Assembly (NCBI GenBank): GCA_963921425.1
Contig: OY992839.1
Span: 18,336,910-18,400,909, forward strand
From: Dryas octopetala
Taxonomy: Eukaryota; Streptophyta; Magnoliopsida; Rosales; Rosaceae
DNA: 64,000 nt
Reading direction: 5' to 3'
The notes beneath the pieces are model-generated. The model saw nothing but the letters and a program-made list of their open reading frames with translations, had not been told where the DNA came from and did not search any database. The translations under genes were made by a program, and so were the position numbers. This document shows, piece after piece, positions 1-12,399 of the stretch. The first letter of the stretch is position 1; the number at the start of each line of letters is the position of its first letter.

Positions 1-1278
1 TTAACTAGTAAATTAATTAGTAAGATAATTACACAGCATAACCATGCACCCTTTTGGAATTGACAATAAGAATTATATAATCTGATTATCGATCCATTAA
101 TTAGTGGCTTTGTAAATCATTTGGAGAAAGCCCTTTAGTACATGACCATACATACATTACATACTCTTGCATACGAAAAACCTACTGAAAAAAAGAAAAG
201 AAAAAAAGAGGCTCAAAGATGGATTGCTGAAGAAGAAAGCACTAGGTAGGTGTTGATAAAGAAAGAGAGTGGGGATCCATCAGATGATTAAAGATGATGG
301 GAGGGAGGGTGCATTCCATACGAATGCCACTACCACTTCATTTTCATATTCAGTCAAAAAATTAACGGAATTAGGTTCTTTATCTTCTCGTCCTTTCTTT
401 TCAGTGTCCCACACTTCCCACTCAAATATATATTGCACAATATATCAATAATGTGGCTTTATTGATCGATTTATATATGCCTCTTTTGAGCACTAATATT
501 GGCTTTGTGTAAAGCCAACGTAGCAAACTAGAAACCTTTCTTTGAATGCATGTATAGTGGACCATCCAAGTTGTTTGTCTACTTATAAGCCAATAAATTC
601 CACCTCATTAGACAAACATTGATCAACAAAACATTGAACTCTGGATTGACCCTCCTCACGATCACGTGCCAATCAACAAGTTTTATATGTGTTAACTGAT
701 TTTAAAAATGTATGGAACGTTTTTTTTCTAGTATATTAATTCTGAAATCAATATTTAATTTTCTCTTAATTGAATTGAATCCATTCGATTATAACCCCAC
801 AATAACTCTGTCTTCAACAAAGGGTAACCTACCTTTGTTAGTTTTAGTTGCTTTCGGCCTTGTTTTGAGAGTCTAAATGCCTTCTTTTCTTTGGGACCAA
901 ATCAAAGCGACTGCTTTTTCTGTTTTAGTCTATATCCTCACAGAGACAAATACAAAATGTACAGGGTACTGATTGACTCATCTAGTTTATGAGTGATTAT
1001 ACATATCTGAATGTACCTTTAGACTTTACACCGATGACTCGATGAGGGAGTAAGTAGCAAAGATTTTCCTCATTACCAAGAAATAAAAATATAGACCTAA
1101 AAAGATTATATATGGTCTTCCAAGACCTAATAAAGTGCAGAAGATAGTTGATGTATGTGCATTTTAAACAAACTGACGCACAATTAGAAAATGGAGCATA
1201 CGTCACCGTACATTAGAACTTCAATTAATTAATTTTGACCGTCCATATAAGCTATATGTAGGCTAGAATGTAAGATCT
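1..1278. other. Gene-free AT-rich spacer
   Basis: I see no convincing coding region here. The open frames are short, lack recognisable motifs and are the size expected by chance in AT-rich DNA. No tRNA-like fold or clear transposon terminus was noticed. Confidence 0.6.
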
Positions 1279-1288
1279 TAAAAATTAT

Positions 1289-1872
1289 GAGTTAATTATA
1301 GCAATAATCCATGAATTACATCCTGAGTATCACTTTTTTTTTTTGGCCAACCTGAGTATCACTTTAGTTCATTAATTTCATTTTGAAATTTTGGAGTCCA
1401 TGAACTATTACATGATCAAGTATCACTTTAGTTCTTTTTGTAACTTATGTTATATTTTTCGTCTAAAATACTCATGTGCCGTGCACGTGACCCATATTTG
1501 AGGACTATATTTGTCCTCACAGTGCCTTACGTACCCCTCTTCAACATCTCATCCAACCCTTTTACATTCATCTCACCCTTACCTATGTATTGGTTGCTTC
1601 CTTATTCTGCTCAATAATTTTGAAAATTATTGTGCAAGGGCAATATGAGACGTTAAAGGAGGGGTAGGGCACTGTAAGGACAAAAATACCCCTTAAATAT
1701 GTGTCACGTGCACGGTTTATAGGTATTTTAGACGAAAAATGTAATAGAGGTTACAAAAAGGACTAAAGTGATACTCGTGCAATAGTTCATGGACTCTAGA
1801 ATTCCAAAATAAAATTCATGGACTAAAGTGATACTTGAAATATAATTCAAAGAATATTGCTATAATTAACTC
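1289..1872. mobile_element. MULE-type MITE with long inverted arms
   Basis: The element begins gagttaattatagcaat and ends with its exact reverse complement, a 17-bp perfect terminal inverted repeat. It is flanked by a perfect 10-bp direct repeat, taaaaattat (1279-1288 and 1873-1882), read as the target-site duplication. The arms stay complementary well beyond the terminus; for example the gtgatact and tagacgaaaaat motifs recur inverted, so the whole unit can fold back. It has no coding capacity. A 9-11 bp target duplication and a G-starting terminus fit the Mutator superfamily, so this is probably a non-autonomous MULE derivative. The intact duplication suggests a fairly recent insertion. Confidence 0.8.
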
Positions 1873-1882
1873 TAAAAATTAT

Positions 1883-2286
1883 TGTGTCCAACCGTGCGGA
1901 TTACGGATGGTGGCCAGGACACTTCCTAGCTTATTGCGTACGTAAAAATGCATCGAACACACACAAAAATTTATCTACAAACCTCCTTGTATCCTCCAGT
2001 TCGGGTCATGACTCCAAAAATTGTGGCCAAAACTGTTTAACAAGTCCCTCTTTTTTTCCTTTGCTACTTAATTAACAAGTCCATTGGGGTTGTCCATTTG
2101 AGCTAATTATAGTAGCCGTAGCGGTTCATAAGGTGAATCGTGTGATTTTGGAGTTGCGTATAATAGTAGCATGAGTAAGATTGAGCTTAGCATATCCAAT
2201 ATATATGTTGTCCAAGACAGAAGCCAAACTAAGTCTTTTCACTCCTTTTATTGTTGAGTGGGTTACCATGACTTCAACATAGTGCA

Positions 2287-2328
<42 letters not shown>

Positions 2329-3199
2329 ATGTTGGATAGGCCTGAATTATCGTTATCTGTTTAGAGTGGAATACACCTTGAATCAACGAAGTGGACCAAG
2401 TTCAAAAAGGGCGTGAGACAGATTTAACACACTTGTGCACCATATTATTCTCACTTGTCTTCTTGTTTAGCTTAAATATGAATAATATTAGATGTATAAC
2501 ATATCTCTAATAATAGTGAGACTCAACTATATGTACATGTGAACATTACCTCTACTGAAATGTGGTACCAAAATGTGATGCAAATAGTTTTATTTTCAAA
2601 TAACAATAAAATATTATTTCTTGTATGTAATTTTTGTATTTCACGAAATGATACCCAAAAAATATATATATCTCTTACCTTTCCCATTCTAATTGAAGGC
2701 TTCTATAAAATACCTCCCAATTTGCTCTTGGTATCCTCCATGCTCACCATACCTCCTATTTATTTATTTTTTTAATTAGAGTAGGGGGATTGAACTTGGG
2801 TGCATTGTGAGTAATTTTACGGCCCTTCCAACTAAGTTACTTAACAATTATACCCCCTATATTTTAACTTATCACCTATCCTCACTACACTCTCAAATAA
2901 ATTATGGCAATTTGATTGAAGTAGAAGCAAGTGGGAGTAAGTATATAACTTCTTTTCATTTGAGAAGGTGCACAAGGGTTCTGTTTTCCACTAGATTGAG
3001 GAAGGAAGTATCTCTTGTTATTGTGATATTCGGTTAGTTTGTATTTTCTGTTTAATTTAGATGTTTTGTTATGTATTATTTTTTTCTTCCTCCGGATTTA
3101 CTTATCGAATAATAGAAAATTGAGTTTAATATTAAATAGTTAAATATAAATAGAACTTTTAATAAAAAAGGATATAAATAGAACTATTACTTTATGGCT
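1883..3199. other. Gene-free spacer
   Basis: AT-rich sequence with one compound microsatellite and no credible gene. Short open frames on both strands carry no motif. Confidence 0.55.
2287..2328. repeat. (AT)n-(GT)n compound microsatellite
   Basis: About 12 AT dinucleotides (2287-2310) run directly into 9 GT dinucleotides (2311-2328). It is a plain compound simple repeat. Confidence 0.95.
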
Positions 3200-3359
3200 T
3201 TATTACACTTTACTTACCTTAACTTTGAAATCAATCTCACTTCACCACCTAAAAAAAAATTGTATCAATTTACCACCTGAATTAAAAATTTGTTGCAATA
3301 TATCACCTTTGTCTCATTTTGTCTAAACTTTTCTTAAAAATAATCACTACTACAAAATG

Positions 3360-3625
3360 CGTCAATTGTGGTGGACAGTGCTGGCGGATTAGCCTTGTCC
3401 AACAAGAATGCTAAATAATTCCTGGCGGACTGCCAGGATTACTCATATGTGGCAGATTAAACCGCTAGGATTACTCATATGTGGCGGTTATATCCGCCAA
3501 GATTAAATAAGCGGGAAAATTCCCGCCTTCAGAAGCTACGTTGACAGTTAAACTCAATCCTGTCGGATTAGACCGCCATCATATTTAATCATGGCGGTCC
3601 AAACCGCCAGGATTGATCTAACCTA
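3360..3625. repeat. Left subterminal repeat cluster of the CACTA element
   Basis: A GC-richer stretch with many copies, in both orientations, of a motif near gcggattagaccgcca or tggcggt. In the En/Spm family such arrays are the binding sites of the smaller element-encoded protein that pairs the two ends. That binding role is inferred from the family and not shown here. Confidence 0.7.
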
Positions 3626-4970
3626 ATTAAAGTGTGCAGCCTCCCCTTCTTCCCTTTCATTTCTCTTCTTCTTCGCGTTCTTTCTTCTCCTTCGCCGCCT
3701 GTAAGTAAGCTGCAATTGTAAGATTTTTTATTTTTTTCTTCTTTTCTTCTTCTTCCCTTCTTCTTCTTCTTCTTCTTTGTAATATCTTCTTATTTTTAAT
3801 TATGTTGTTGGATTCTCTTCTTTTCAGGTGCGGCCTTTGAAACTCGACTGGGGTTTGATTTGGGTCTTCCTTCGTTTGAACACGATTTTAGGTTGATTTT
3901 TGGTATTTTTGTGTTGATTTTGGGTCTGATTTTAGGTGATTTTAGGGTTGATTTTGGGTTTGATTTTGGTGCAGATTGGTTGATTTTTAAGCTTTTGAAA
4001 CTCGATTGCAGCTAGATTGGGTGCGATCTGATTGCTCCTAGGTTGATTTTTCATTTCAAACAGATCTGATTTTGAGTTTCTAATTTAAGATTTTGGGTTT
4101 CAAACAGATCTGATTTTGGGTTTCATTTCTTTTATTTTTTCAAGTTCGATCGGCAATGGTGTAACAAAGATCGATTGGTGTTTGATTGTGCATCCTTTGA
4201 TTTTTAGGTTGATTTTTCAGTTTAGCCTTTGATTTGGGTCTAATTTTTTGTGTTTGATTTGGATTTAAACTATGATTTTTTGTGTTTTATTTTGCAGGCC
4301 AACCCTTTGGTGCAGCAAGGTTTGGGTGGAGATATTGATTTGGCAACAAGGTTTTTCTATGTTGGATATTTTTTTTTTTTGTGGTTGTATGTTGATGTGT
4401 TGTAGTTAAAAATTTGTTAGAGCTAGAAATATGTTAAAAATTATTTATGCTTAATTTAATTGATAGATATGTATATGTTAGATTTGTGTTTATTTTGTCA
4501 TATATTGCATGTTAGTGTTAATATATTATTAGGGTAGCATGAAAAATATTAATTATTTAGCTAACATACTATTTAAATTTAAAAATTCATGTATCAACCT
4601 TAAAAATAAAAATTATAAGAGAAATTAATTTATTAATTTGCTCCCCCTAATTTATTAATTTTTTCCTCCTAATTTATTAATTTTTGAATTTAATTTATTA
4701 ATTTGTTCCTCCTAATTTGTGAATTTAATTTTTTACTTTGTTCCTCCTAATATGTGAATTTAATTTACTAATTTGTTCCTCCTAATTTATTAATTTGTAA
4801 ATTTAATTTATTAATTTGTTCCTCCTAATATATTGAATGTTTTTTGAATTTAATCTAATAGGTATGGATAGGTACGCTTACATGATAGGGATTGAAAGAT
4901 TGTAGGTGTCAGGGTCTAGAGTTTACATCTAAGAGTCGCGTAATATCTTGTGATTATTAGGAGGTAAAGC

Positions 4971-7900
4971 ATGGATAGGAGTTGGTTGACGATACCGCGA
5001 CAGTTAGAGGCATACGTAGATGGAATCAATTTGTTTTTGGATCAAGCGGCTACGAATGGTGTTGGGCCAAATAAGTTCAAATGTCCTTGTAAAAAATGTT
5101 GCAATTGATATATCTTTAGAAGACAAACTATTGTGGATCATCTTGTATGGCATGATATGGATAAAGATTAAAAAAAAAGCTTGGTGGCGTCAGCATAGGG
5201 AGCCTAACATTAGAGAGCCAAATTTAAGGATGATAGAATATGATGTAGGAGGAGAGATGGATGGTATGCATAATTTTCTTAATGACATATTTGTTCAACC
5301 AATAACGGAAGAAGAGGTTGGGTCGTCGACACAACCTTCTATTGTGGATGGGCATCCAGCAGAGGCTGAAAGTTTTTTCAAGTTGCTTGAAAAGGCAGAT
5401 CAAGAATTGTCTCCTGGTTGTAAAGAGTTTAAGAAATTGGAGGCCGTTGTAAGATTGTACCAGATCAAGTATTTAGGGAGTTTGCCGGACAGTTTATTCA
5501 CTACGTTACTAGAATTGGTAAAAAGAATGTTGTCTGATGGAGATTGTTTGCCCGAATCTTGTTATAAGGCAAAAAAACTTATAAATGGGTTGGGTCTCAC
5601 GTATGAGAAGATGGATGCATGTCCTAATGATTGCATAGTATATTGGAAAGAAACCTCCAAATTAACTGCATATTCGGTGTGTGGCAAATCAAGATATAAA
5701 GATAACGAGGAAGAGGATACTTCTAGAAAGAAAGTCTCAGCTAAGGTTATGTGGTACTTCCTTCTAAAATCGAGATTGAAGAGGTTCTATATGCGAAGCA
5801 TATTGCTGAACATATGAGGTGGCATGCAACTGAATGTCTCAAGGATGAGTTTATGAGGCATCCATCAGATTCTCAGGCATGGAAGCATTTAGATACTCTA
5901 TACCCTGAGTTTGCATCAGAAATTCGAAATGTGCGTTTAAGGCTGGCAAGTGATGGATTTAATCCTTTTGGCCATATGATCAATGCCCATAGCACATGGC
6001 ATGTGGTGATTTCTGTTTACAATTTGCCTCCATGGATGTATATAAAGCAACCAAATTTATTATTGTCCCTGTTGATTCTAGGATCGAGAAGTCCCGGAAA
6101 TGACATTGATATGTATTTGCGACCATTAATTGATGACTTGAATGAGTTGTGGGAGGTAGGCACTACCACGTATGATGTGTTTTGAAACCAAACTTTTACG
6201 ATGAAGGCTGCTATGTTATGGACCATTAGTGATTTTCCAGCTTATGGAATGTTGTCTGGATGGAGTACTAAGGGATATAAAGCATGTTCGCATTGCATGG
6301 ATGATAATGTATCTGAACATTTGCCTGTGAGTCGTAAGATTTGTTATTTGGGGCATCAAAGATTTTTACCAATTGGACATAGGTTTCGAAGGGAACATGC
6401 AGCAATTAATGGTCATCGAGAGAATCGTCAGGTACCAACACAGTTGAGTGGGTTAGAATGCCTTGAACAACTATCTAGTTTGAGGTTCACTTTTGGAAAG
6501 CATGACAAAAATGCTCTTGTTGGATAAAGAAGACGAAGGCCTTCGATTTCTAGAAGTAATAACGGTCAATGGAAAAAGAAAAGCATATTTTTTGAACTAC
6601 CATATTGGAGGCATCTTTTGATCAGACACAATCTCGATGTTATGCATATTGAGAAAAATATATGTGATAATGTGGTTGGAACATTGTTGGATATTGTGAA
6701 GAGGACAAAGGATGGACTGGCTGCACGTGCAGATCTTGAAGTCTTGAATATAAGACATAGCCAACTCCCTCGCAGAGAAGGAGATAGAACATTTTTGCCT
6801 CCGGCAATATTCACATTGAGCAAAGTAGAAAAAACCTCATTTTGCAAAGTGTTGTCTACTATTCGGGTTCCTGATGGATATTCATCAAATTTGTCTCGTT
6901 GTGTCAATGTGAATGAGAGAAAAATAAATGGGTTGAAAAGTCACGATTGCTATGTTTTAATGCAACAATTACTACCGCTTGCAATACGTGGTTTGTTACC
7001 CAACTCTGTCACTATGGTTTTACTAGAGTTGAGTGCAATCTTTAGACAGTTGTGTAGCAAGAAGGAATCTGAGGCAGCATTCAAACAACTTAACTCTAGA
7101 ATTGCATTGACCTTATGTCAGATGGAGAAGATATTCCCTCCTTCATTTTTTGATGTCATGGTGCATCTCCCAATTCACTTGGCAAATGAAGCTACTATTG
7201 CAGAACCAGTTCAATATAAATGGATGTATCCCATTGAACGGTAATGATAATTTCGTTATGCTTAATTTGCACTCATCTTAGTTTTGATTCCCTAATTTGT
7301 TATTCATGTTAAATATTGAAGGTATTTGCAAACATTGAAGTGGTATGTCTGAAATAAGAGTCGTCCTGAAGGTTCTATTGCTGAAGGTTATTTGGTTGAT
7401 GAGGGTTTATCTTTCTGTTCCATGTACCTTCGAGATGTTGATACTCATCGTAATCGTAAAGGTCGAAATGCAGATGGTATTGGACGTGGAGTTTCTAGTG
7501 GGTTATCAATTTTGACTCCACAGGCCAATATTTAAGTTCAGGTGAAATTGTGGAGGTTGATCTAAATGATAGGAATCGATGCCACATATACATTCTAGAT
7601 AATTGTGATGAAGTAATCCCATTTAAAAGGCAACATGAAGACTTCTTGAGAGATAAACATTGAAGGGAAAGGTTCACTAGGCGACAAATCATGGAGTTAA
7701 GCAAGAAGGAATTTCCTGAATGGTTTAAGAAACATGTAAGAATCCAATTACTAAGTTTGCATTTTAATTTTTTTCATATATGTAATATTAATTTCTACCT
7801 CATGTTTAATTTTCACAGATTAATGCAAGATATTATGCTAATAATCCATTGATATCTGATGACTTGCATTGGCTAGCTAATCCTCCTCGTACACTTGTGA

Positions 7901-8497
7901 CTAGATATAAATACCACATTATTAATGGTTTCAGATTTCGAATAAAATCGGTGGATGATAAGCATAAGAATCAGAATTGCGGTGTATTTGTACCTGCAAA
8001 TATTCCGGGTGGTGTTGGGCAAGTTAATTGCTGTAGTGTTGTCACAGATATGTTTCTGGTTAGATATTGTGGTTCTACCGAGGCAGAAGATATGAGTCGT
8101 TGTGTGATTGAGTTGATAGTGGAAGTCTTAGGGGTATGAAGACGAATCAATATGGTTTTACCTTGGTGAAGTTCAATCAATTGAGATTTAAGAATGACCC
8201 TTTTATACTAGCTTCACAAACAATACAAGTATTTTATGTACAAGATTCAAATGAAACATATTGACATGTAGTGGTCTAAACGCATCAGAGAGATTTTTTG
8301 ATGTATTAGAGGATAAAGATACAATTGATGATTATGCCATACCAAATCTGGATGATCAGGTACTTGACAATGAGGATATGCAAACAAGGGTTGGCGTAGA
8401 AGAGACACCTTTTGATGAAGCATTACCTTTGCCCACTGAGCTTGGCGTGGTTAATTCAATTGTTGACGATGACCTTGATGATGATATAGAGGCTTAA
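4971..8497 (+). pseudogene. CACTA tnp2-type transposase, degraded
   Basis: The start at 4971 opens with MDRSWLT and CPCKKC, the N-terminal transposase-associated zinc-binding region of plant CACTA transposases. Downstream come the tnp2 core (for example YAKHIAEHMRWHA near 5789 and PGNDIDMYLRPLIDDL near 6094), then a DUF4218-like region (HNLDVMHIEKNICDN near 6624; LMQQLLPLAIRGLLP near 6958) and a DUF4216-like segment (about 7850-8080). The protein would catalyse excision and insertion of the element. An in-frame TGA near 5112, a stop at 6182 and frame changes further on break it. An intron after WMYPIER (about 7243) is likely. The acidic tail ends at 8497. Family assignment is firm; exon borders are not. 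Confidence 0.8.
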
Positions 8498-8775
8498 ATT
8501 AGGTTTTTTTTTTTTTTTTTTTTGGTGTTATTATGTAATTAAGAACTATTATGTAATATTTTTTTAATAGTGGATTTTTTTTTTTTTTTTTTTTTGTGCT
8601 GGACTAGGTCCCGTGGTTTTTACCTTTCGAGGGTTTTCCACGTTAAAATATATTTGTGTGTCGATTTATTAGTTTTATTGCAATTTAATTTTCTTATCTT
8701 AATTAATATTTATGTAGTATATATGTATTTTGTGGTGTACATATCTATATACATGGTTAATTATAATTTAGTTAG

Positions 8776-10625
8776 ATGAGTGATAATGGAGAATATATAG
8801 ACGAGCACCACGATGAGCAAGTTGAGGATAGTTCAAATGGTAAGATATAGTTTGGTTATATAAAGTTTTTATTTATTCTATTATTTACAATATTTTTTTC
8901 ATTCATATATATATATTAATTTTTATTAATATGTAGTAATGCCCCAAAGGAAAAGACGTGGTCCCAGAAAGATTAAGTAGGCTGGTAAAGATCATAGGGG
9001 CAAAGAGTATTGTGAATTTAGTGTGAGCGGAAAGTGCATTTCTCAAAACAGTATAGAGTTTTCCAAGTTTATATCTTCCAAGGTGAAAGATCCCAATAAT
9101 ATTCCCCTACTGCATGATTGGAGATTGGTTGAAGAAGAAACAAAGAACAATTTGTGGGACAGAATACGGGTATCAATTTATTTTTTTGAAATAACATTAA
9201 AGGTAAAATACTTGCAAATATTGACATATAACTGTTTTTTTAATTTTTTATGGATGTAGGGCACTATCACTTTTTATGATACGAATTTGGTAAAAATGTC
9301 AATCATTAAGACCATGACTTTGGCCATTGCTGAACATGCTTATGAAGAATACAGAAATTATTTGAAAGCGAAGTACTACACTAGCAGGCCAAGTCAGCGG
9401 CGATTGAGATGTCCCGATAATGTGGATCCTGTGTAGTGGGCGAAGATGGTGAAACATTGGGATAACCCAAAAATTCAGGTGACAACCTTTAATTAAATAT
9501 TTAATAATACTACACATTGTGTAATTATGACTACTTCATGTTTTGTTTGACTTTTTAGGAGATAGCTGAGAAAAATAAAGCTAATCGTTCTCAACAATCG
9601 ATGAGCCACACATCGGGATCGTGGACATTTGAACGTGTTCGTGAAGATTATGTAAGAATAGTTAATTTTTTTCATTTTATTGAGTTACAGTTTTATTTAT
9701 ATTCTACATTATTATTTTTTTAATGGTTTAAATTTTCAGAAGAAGAAGCATGGAGTTGAACCCGATCCTATTACTTTCTTTCGTGTTACCCACACGCGCA
9801 AAGACAATAGTTGGATTGATGCGCCATTGGAGTAGAGAAGGGTAAATATTTAACTAAATTTTTTTTCCATAATGTGTATTTTATGTTCTTAAATTTTAAT
9901 TATAAATTTATCTAAATATTTGTATACTAGGTGTCCATGGAGAGTTCTGTTGACTTACGAGTTGAGTCTGGGGCGGATGATACTTCTGAACTTCGCACAG
10001 AAGTGTATGTTAAGGAGATGGGTCCTGAGAGAAAAAATAGAGTTAGGCTTTATGGACATGGGGTGACACCTGAAATGGTGCCTTATGCTAGGGCTCAAGC
10101 TAGTAGTTCTTCTCAAAGAACTTCGAGATCATCGAAGACAAGAGAAGTTCTTTTGGAGGCACAGTGCCTCGAATGGCAGAGGAAGCATGAGGCTGTGCGG
10201 CAAAGCAAAATGCCCAAGCTGAGGCAATTGAGCTGTTAAATACTCAGCTATAGCAGCAGCAGCATCAGCTAATGATGTTTATGCAGCAGCAACCACATGT
10301 GATGATGCAGACACAGGCACACCCGCAGAGCTCGCATCCACAACAGCTTTCTAGCCAGAGTCAGCCTCTACATTCTCCCTATGCTATGTTCCCAATGAAT
10401 CCTATGTACAAGATGTCTTTTATGCCTCAGTCACCGTTGCAAATGCCAGGATATTGGCCAGAGGTACCTTCTCCTAGTGCCTCACATCATTCTACAGGTG
10501 GTGGATTTGCCAGATTGCTTTCCGGTCATATAGTTGATGACAAATTTTTGAGACATTTCGGTCCACAGGGAGGATCAGAATCACATTCAGCTTCTGGTTT
10601 GGGTTCTGCTACTGGACTTGAGTAG
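8776..10625 (+). pseudogene. CACTA accessory gene, Transposase_24-like (TNPA-type)
   Basis: A small first exon (ATG at 8776, MSDNGEYIDEHHDEQ, donor near 8840) is followed by pieces at about 8938-9170, 9260-9477, 9559-9651, 9740-9837 and 9932-10625, separated by T-rich introns. The pieces spell a Ptta/En/Spm Transposase_24-type domain (LLHDWRLVEEETKNNLWDRI, AYEEYRNYLKAKY, SGSWTFERVREDY). A Gln/Pro/Met-rich C-terminus starts near 10240. In En/Spm elements the matching protein binds the subterminal motifs. Internal stops (for example near 8976 and 9434) and a frame change near 10240 make this copy non-functional as read. Confidence 0.7.
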
Positions 10626-10809
10626 ATTAGTTTAGTTTGTATAAACTTTAATCTATCTTTAATTACTAGTGGACTATTATTTGAATGGTTTTGTGAATTG
10701 AAATATTTTATCTTTATTAGTGGATAATTGTTATTTGAAATGTTTTATATTAATTAGTTTATTTTATATTTAAATATACTTGTGTTTTTTTTATATATAT
10801 ATTCAATAA

Positions 10810-11195
10810 TTCTGACAGTTGTATCCGCTAGGAAATAATTTATTTATATATTTTATTACTTTTTCTGGCGGATATATTTGACAGGAATACTACCAATGCC
10901 GGCGGATTGGTCTGACGCGGTAAGATTACTGGCGGATATATCTGACGCGAATACTACCAATGCTGGCGGATATATCCGACGCGAAAACTTTTCCCGTCGG
11001 ATATAACATTTAAAGACTTATCAGCGCGAAAACAATTTCCTAGTAGATTTAGACAGCTATCCGCCAGGAAAAGTGTTTTCCCTGCGGATTTTATGCTGTC
11101 GGACACGTTATCCGCCAATGTATTGTAATCCTAGCGCATTTTACTATTTTTTCGGTAGGAAATTGCTTTTGTTGGCGAATTAAGACCGCCACGAA
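10810..11195. repeat. Right subterminal repeat cluster of the CACTA element
   Basis: Dense copies of ctggcggatatatccgac-like and atccgcca motifs in both orientations, mirroring the cluster at the left end. The match in motif between the two ends ties them to the same element despite the decayed right terminus. Confidence 0.7.
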
Positions 11196-11460
11196 TAAGT
11201 TGTTAGTAGTATATTGTATTTTATTTTTTCAAGTTAGTTTTTTATTGTATCAAAGCAGGTAAAGTGTAAAAAAATCATTTTTTTCTAATAATAGGAACTT
11301 GAAAAATGCTAAAACACTTTTATTTTTAATAAATGTTTAGACAAAATTAGCCAGAAGTGAAACATTGCAATAAATTTTTAATTCAAATAGTAAATTGACA
11401 TAATTTTTCTTATGTAGTAAAGTGAAATTGAACCCAAAGTTCAAATGAATAAAATATAAA

Positions 11461-12380
11461 ACAAAAAACCTTACTTTATTTATAAATTGAGTTATATAAA
11501 TGCACATAATTTATTTATCACTTATCTTCCTAAGCCTAACGCAGGCCCGGCCAAAGTCCAAGTTGAACAAGATATGTTTCAGGGGCCATATGTTGTTTAC
11601 ACTAACATCTCCTAAGATTTAACGTATTTTAAAAGACTTTTAACAAAAAATCTTGACTTTTACCCATTGTCTCAATTGAGGATACAGCATTTAAATTATT
11701 CAAATTAATGACTCCTAATTTTCTTTCAAAGTACAAATCAAAGACTTTTCGTCAATTCAAATAAATACCGTTTGATTGGTCACATGATCCGCACATGGTC
11801 AATTTGTGAGAGCAAAAACGTCTTTTCTCCTCAAAATGAATTATAAAAAATAATATCATTAATAGAATTTTAAAAAAATAAAAATAAAAAAAAGGGGGTA
11901 GAAGACGCAAAACCCTTCCACCCCCACCCCCACACCCACCCACCCACCCCACCCTCCACCTCCACCTCCACCTCCACCTCCATTCCCCTCACCTCCACCT
12001 CCATTCCCCTCTCCGGCCAGCAACTACCCCATCAGTGACAAAATTTCATTACTACCAAAATTTAGTATATAACTTCGTGGACAAGTTGTCCACCACAAAC
12101 AGTACGTCTATAAAAAGACTAGATTATAACACAATTTCTCTTAAGCAACAGAAAAAGAACCTAGCTTAAGAGTAACAAATAACAACTGCTCTCCAATCAG
12201 TGACAATGGCTGGAAAGATGCACCCCAAAAATCGGAAGATACTGAAGCTCAACCCCAGAATATATATAGTCTTCAAAAATTCTCTTATTTCTTTCCCGCC
12301 AGACCACCCAAAAAATCCGCTAGCACACTACAGTTCCCCAAAACATTTTCCTTCTTACCACCACAGAGAGCTTATGCATT
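11461..12380. other. Gene-free spacer with a (CCACCT)n tract
   Basis: No gene is visible. Around 11925-12010 there is a C-rich stretch built from ccaccc and ccacct units. The rest is AT-rich and unremarkable. Confidence 0.55.
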
Positions 12381-12399
12381 TTTCACAAAATAATGAAGT

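Larger units (their letters stand above)
3345..11211 (+). mobile_element. CACTA (En/Spm) DNA transposon, nearly full structure
   Basis: The left end opens with the canonical terminus CACTACTACAAAA. The right end, ttgttagtagta, is a decayed inverse of it. Just inside each end lie clusters of a short motif around tggcggat/atccgcca, and between them sit two genes on the plus strand: a tnp2-type transposase (4971-8497) and a Transposase_24-type accessory protein (8776-10625). The length of about 7.9 kb is normal for an autonomous plant CACTA. Both genes carry stops or frame changes, so this copy is probably inactive. A 3-bp target duplication would be aat/tat with one mismatch, which is weak. Confidence 0.85.
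3200..11460. repeat. Older long-inverted-repeat element split by a CACTA insertion
   Basis: The flanks of the CACTA element are inverted copies of each other. The left flank (about 3205-3344) and the reverse complement of the right flank (about 11315-11455) share gaattaaaaattt, ttgcaat and ttttgtctaaac in the same order and spacing. Without the CACTA insert they form a roughly 400-bp foldback or MITE-like element. The arms have diverged noticeably, so this element is older than the CACTA insertion. Outer ends and target duplication were not resolved. Confidence 0.65.
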
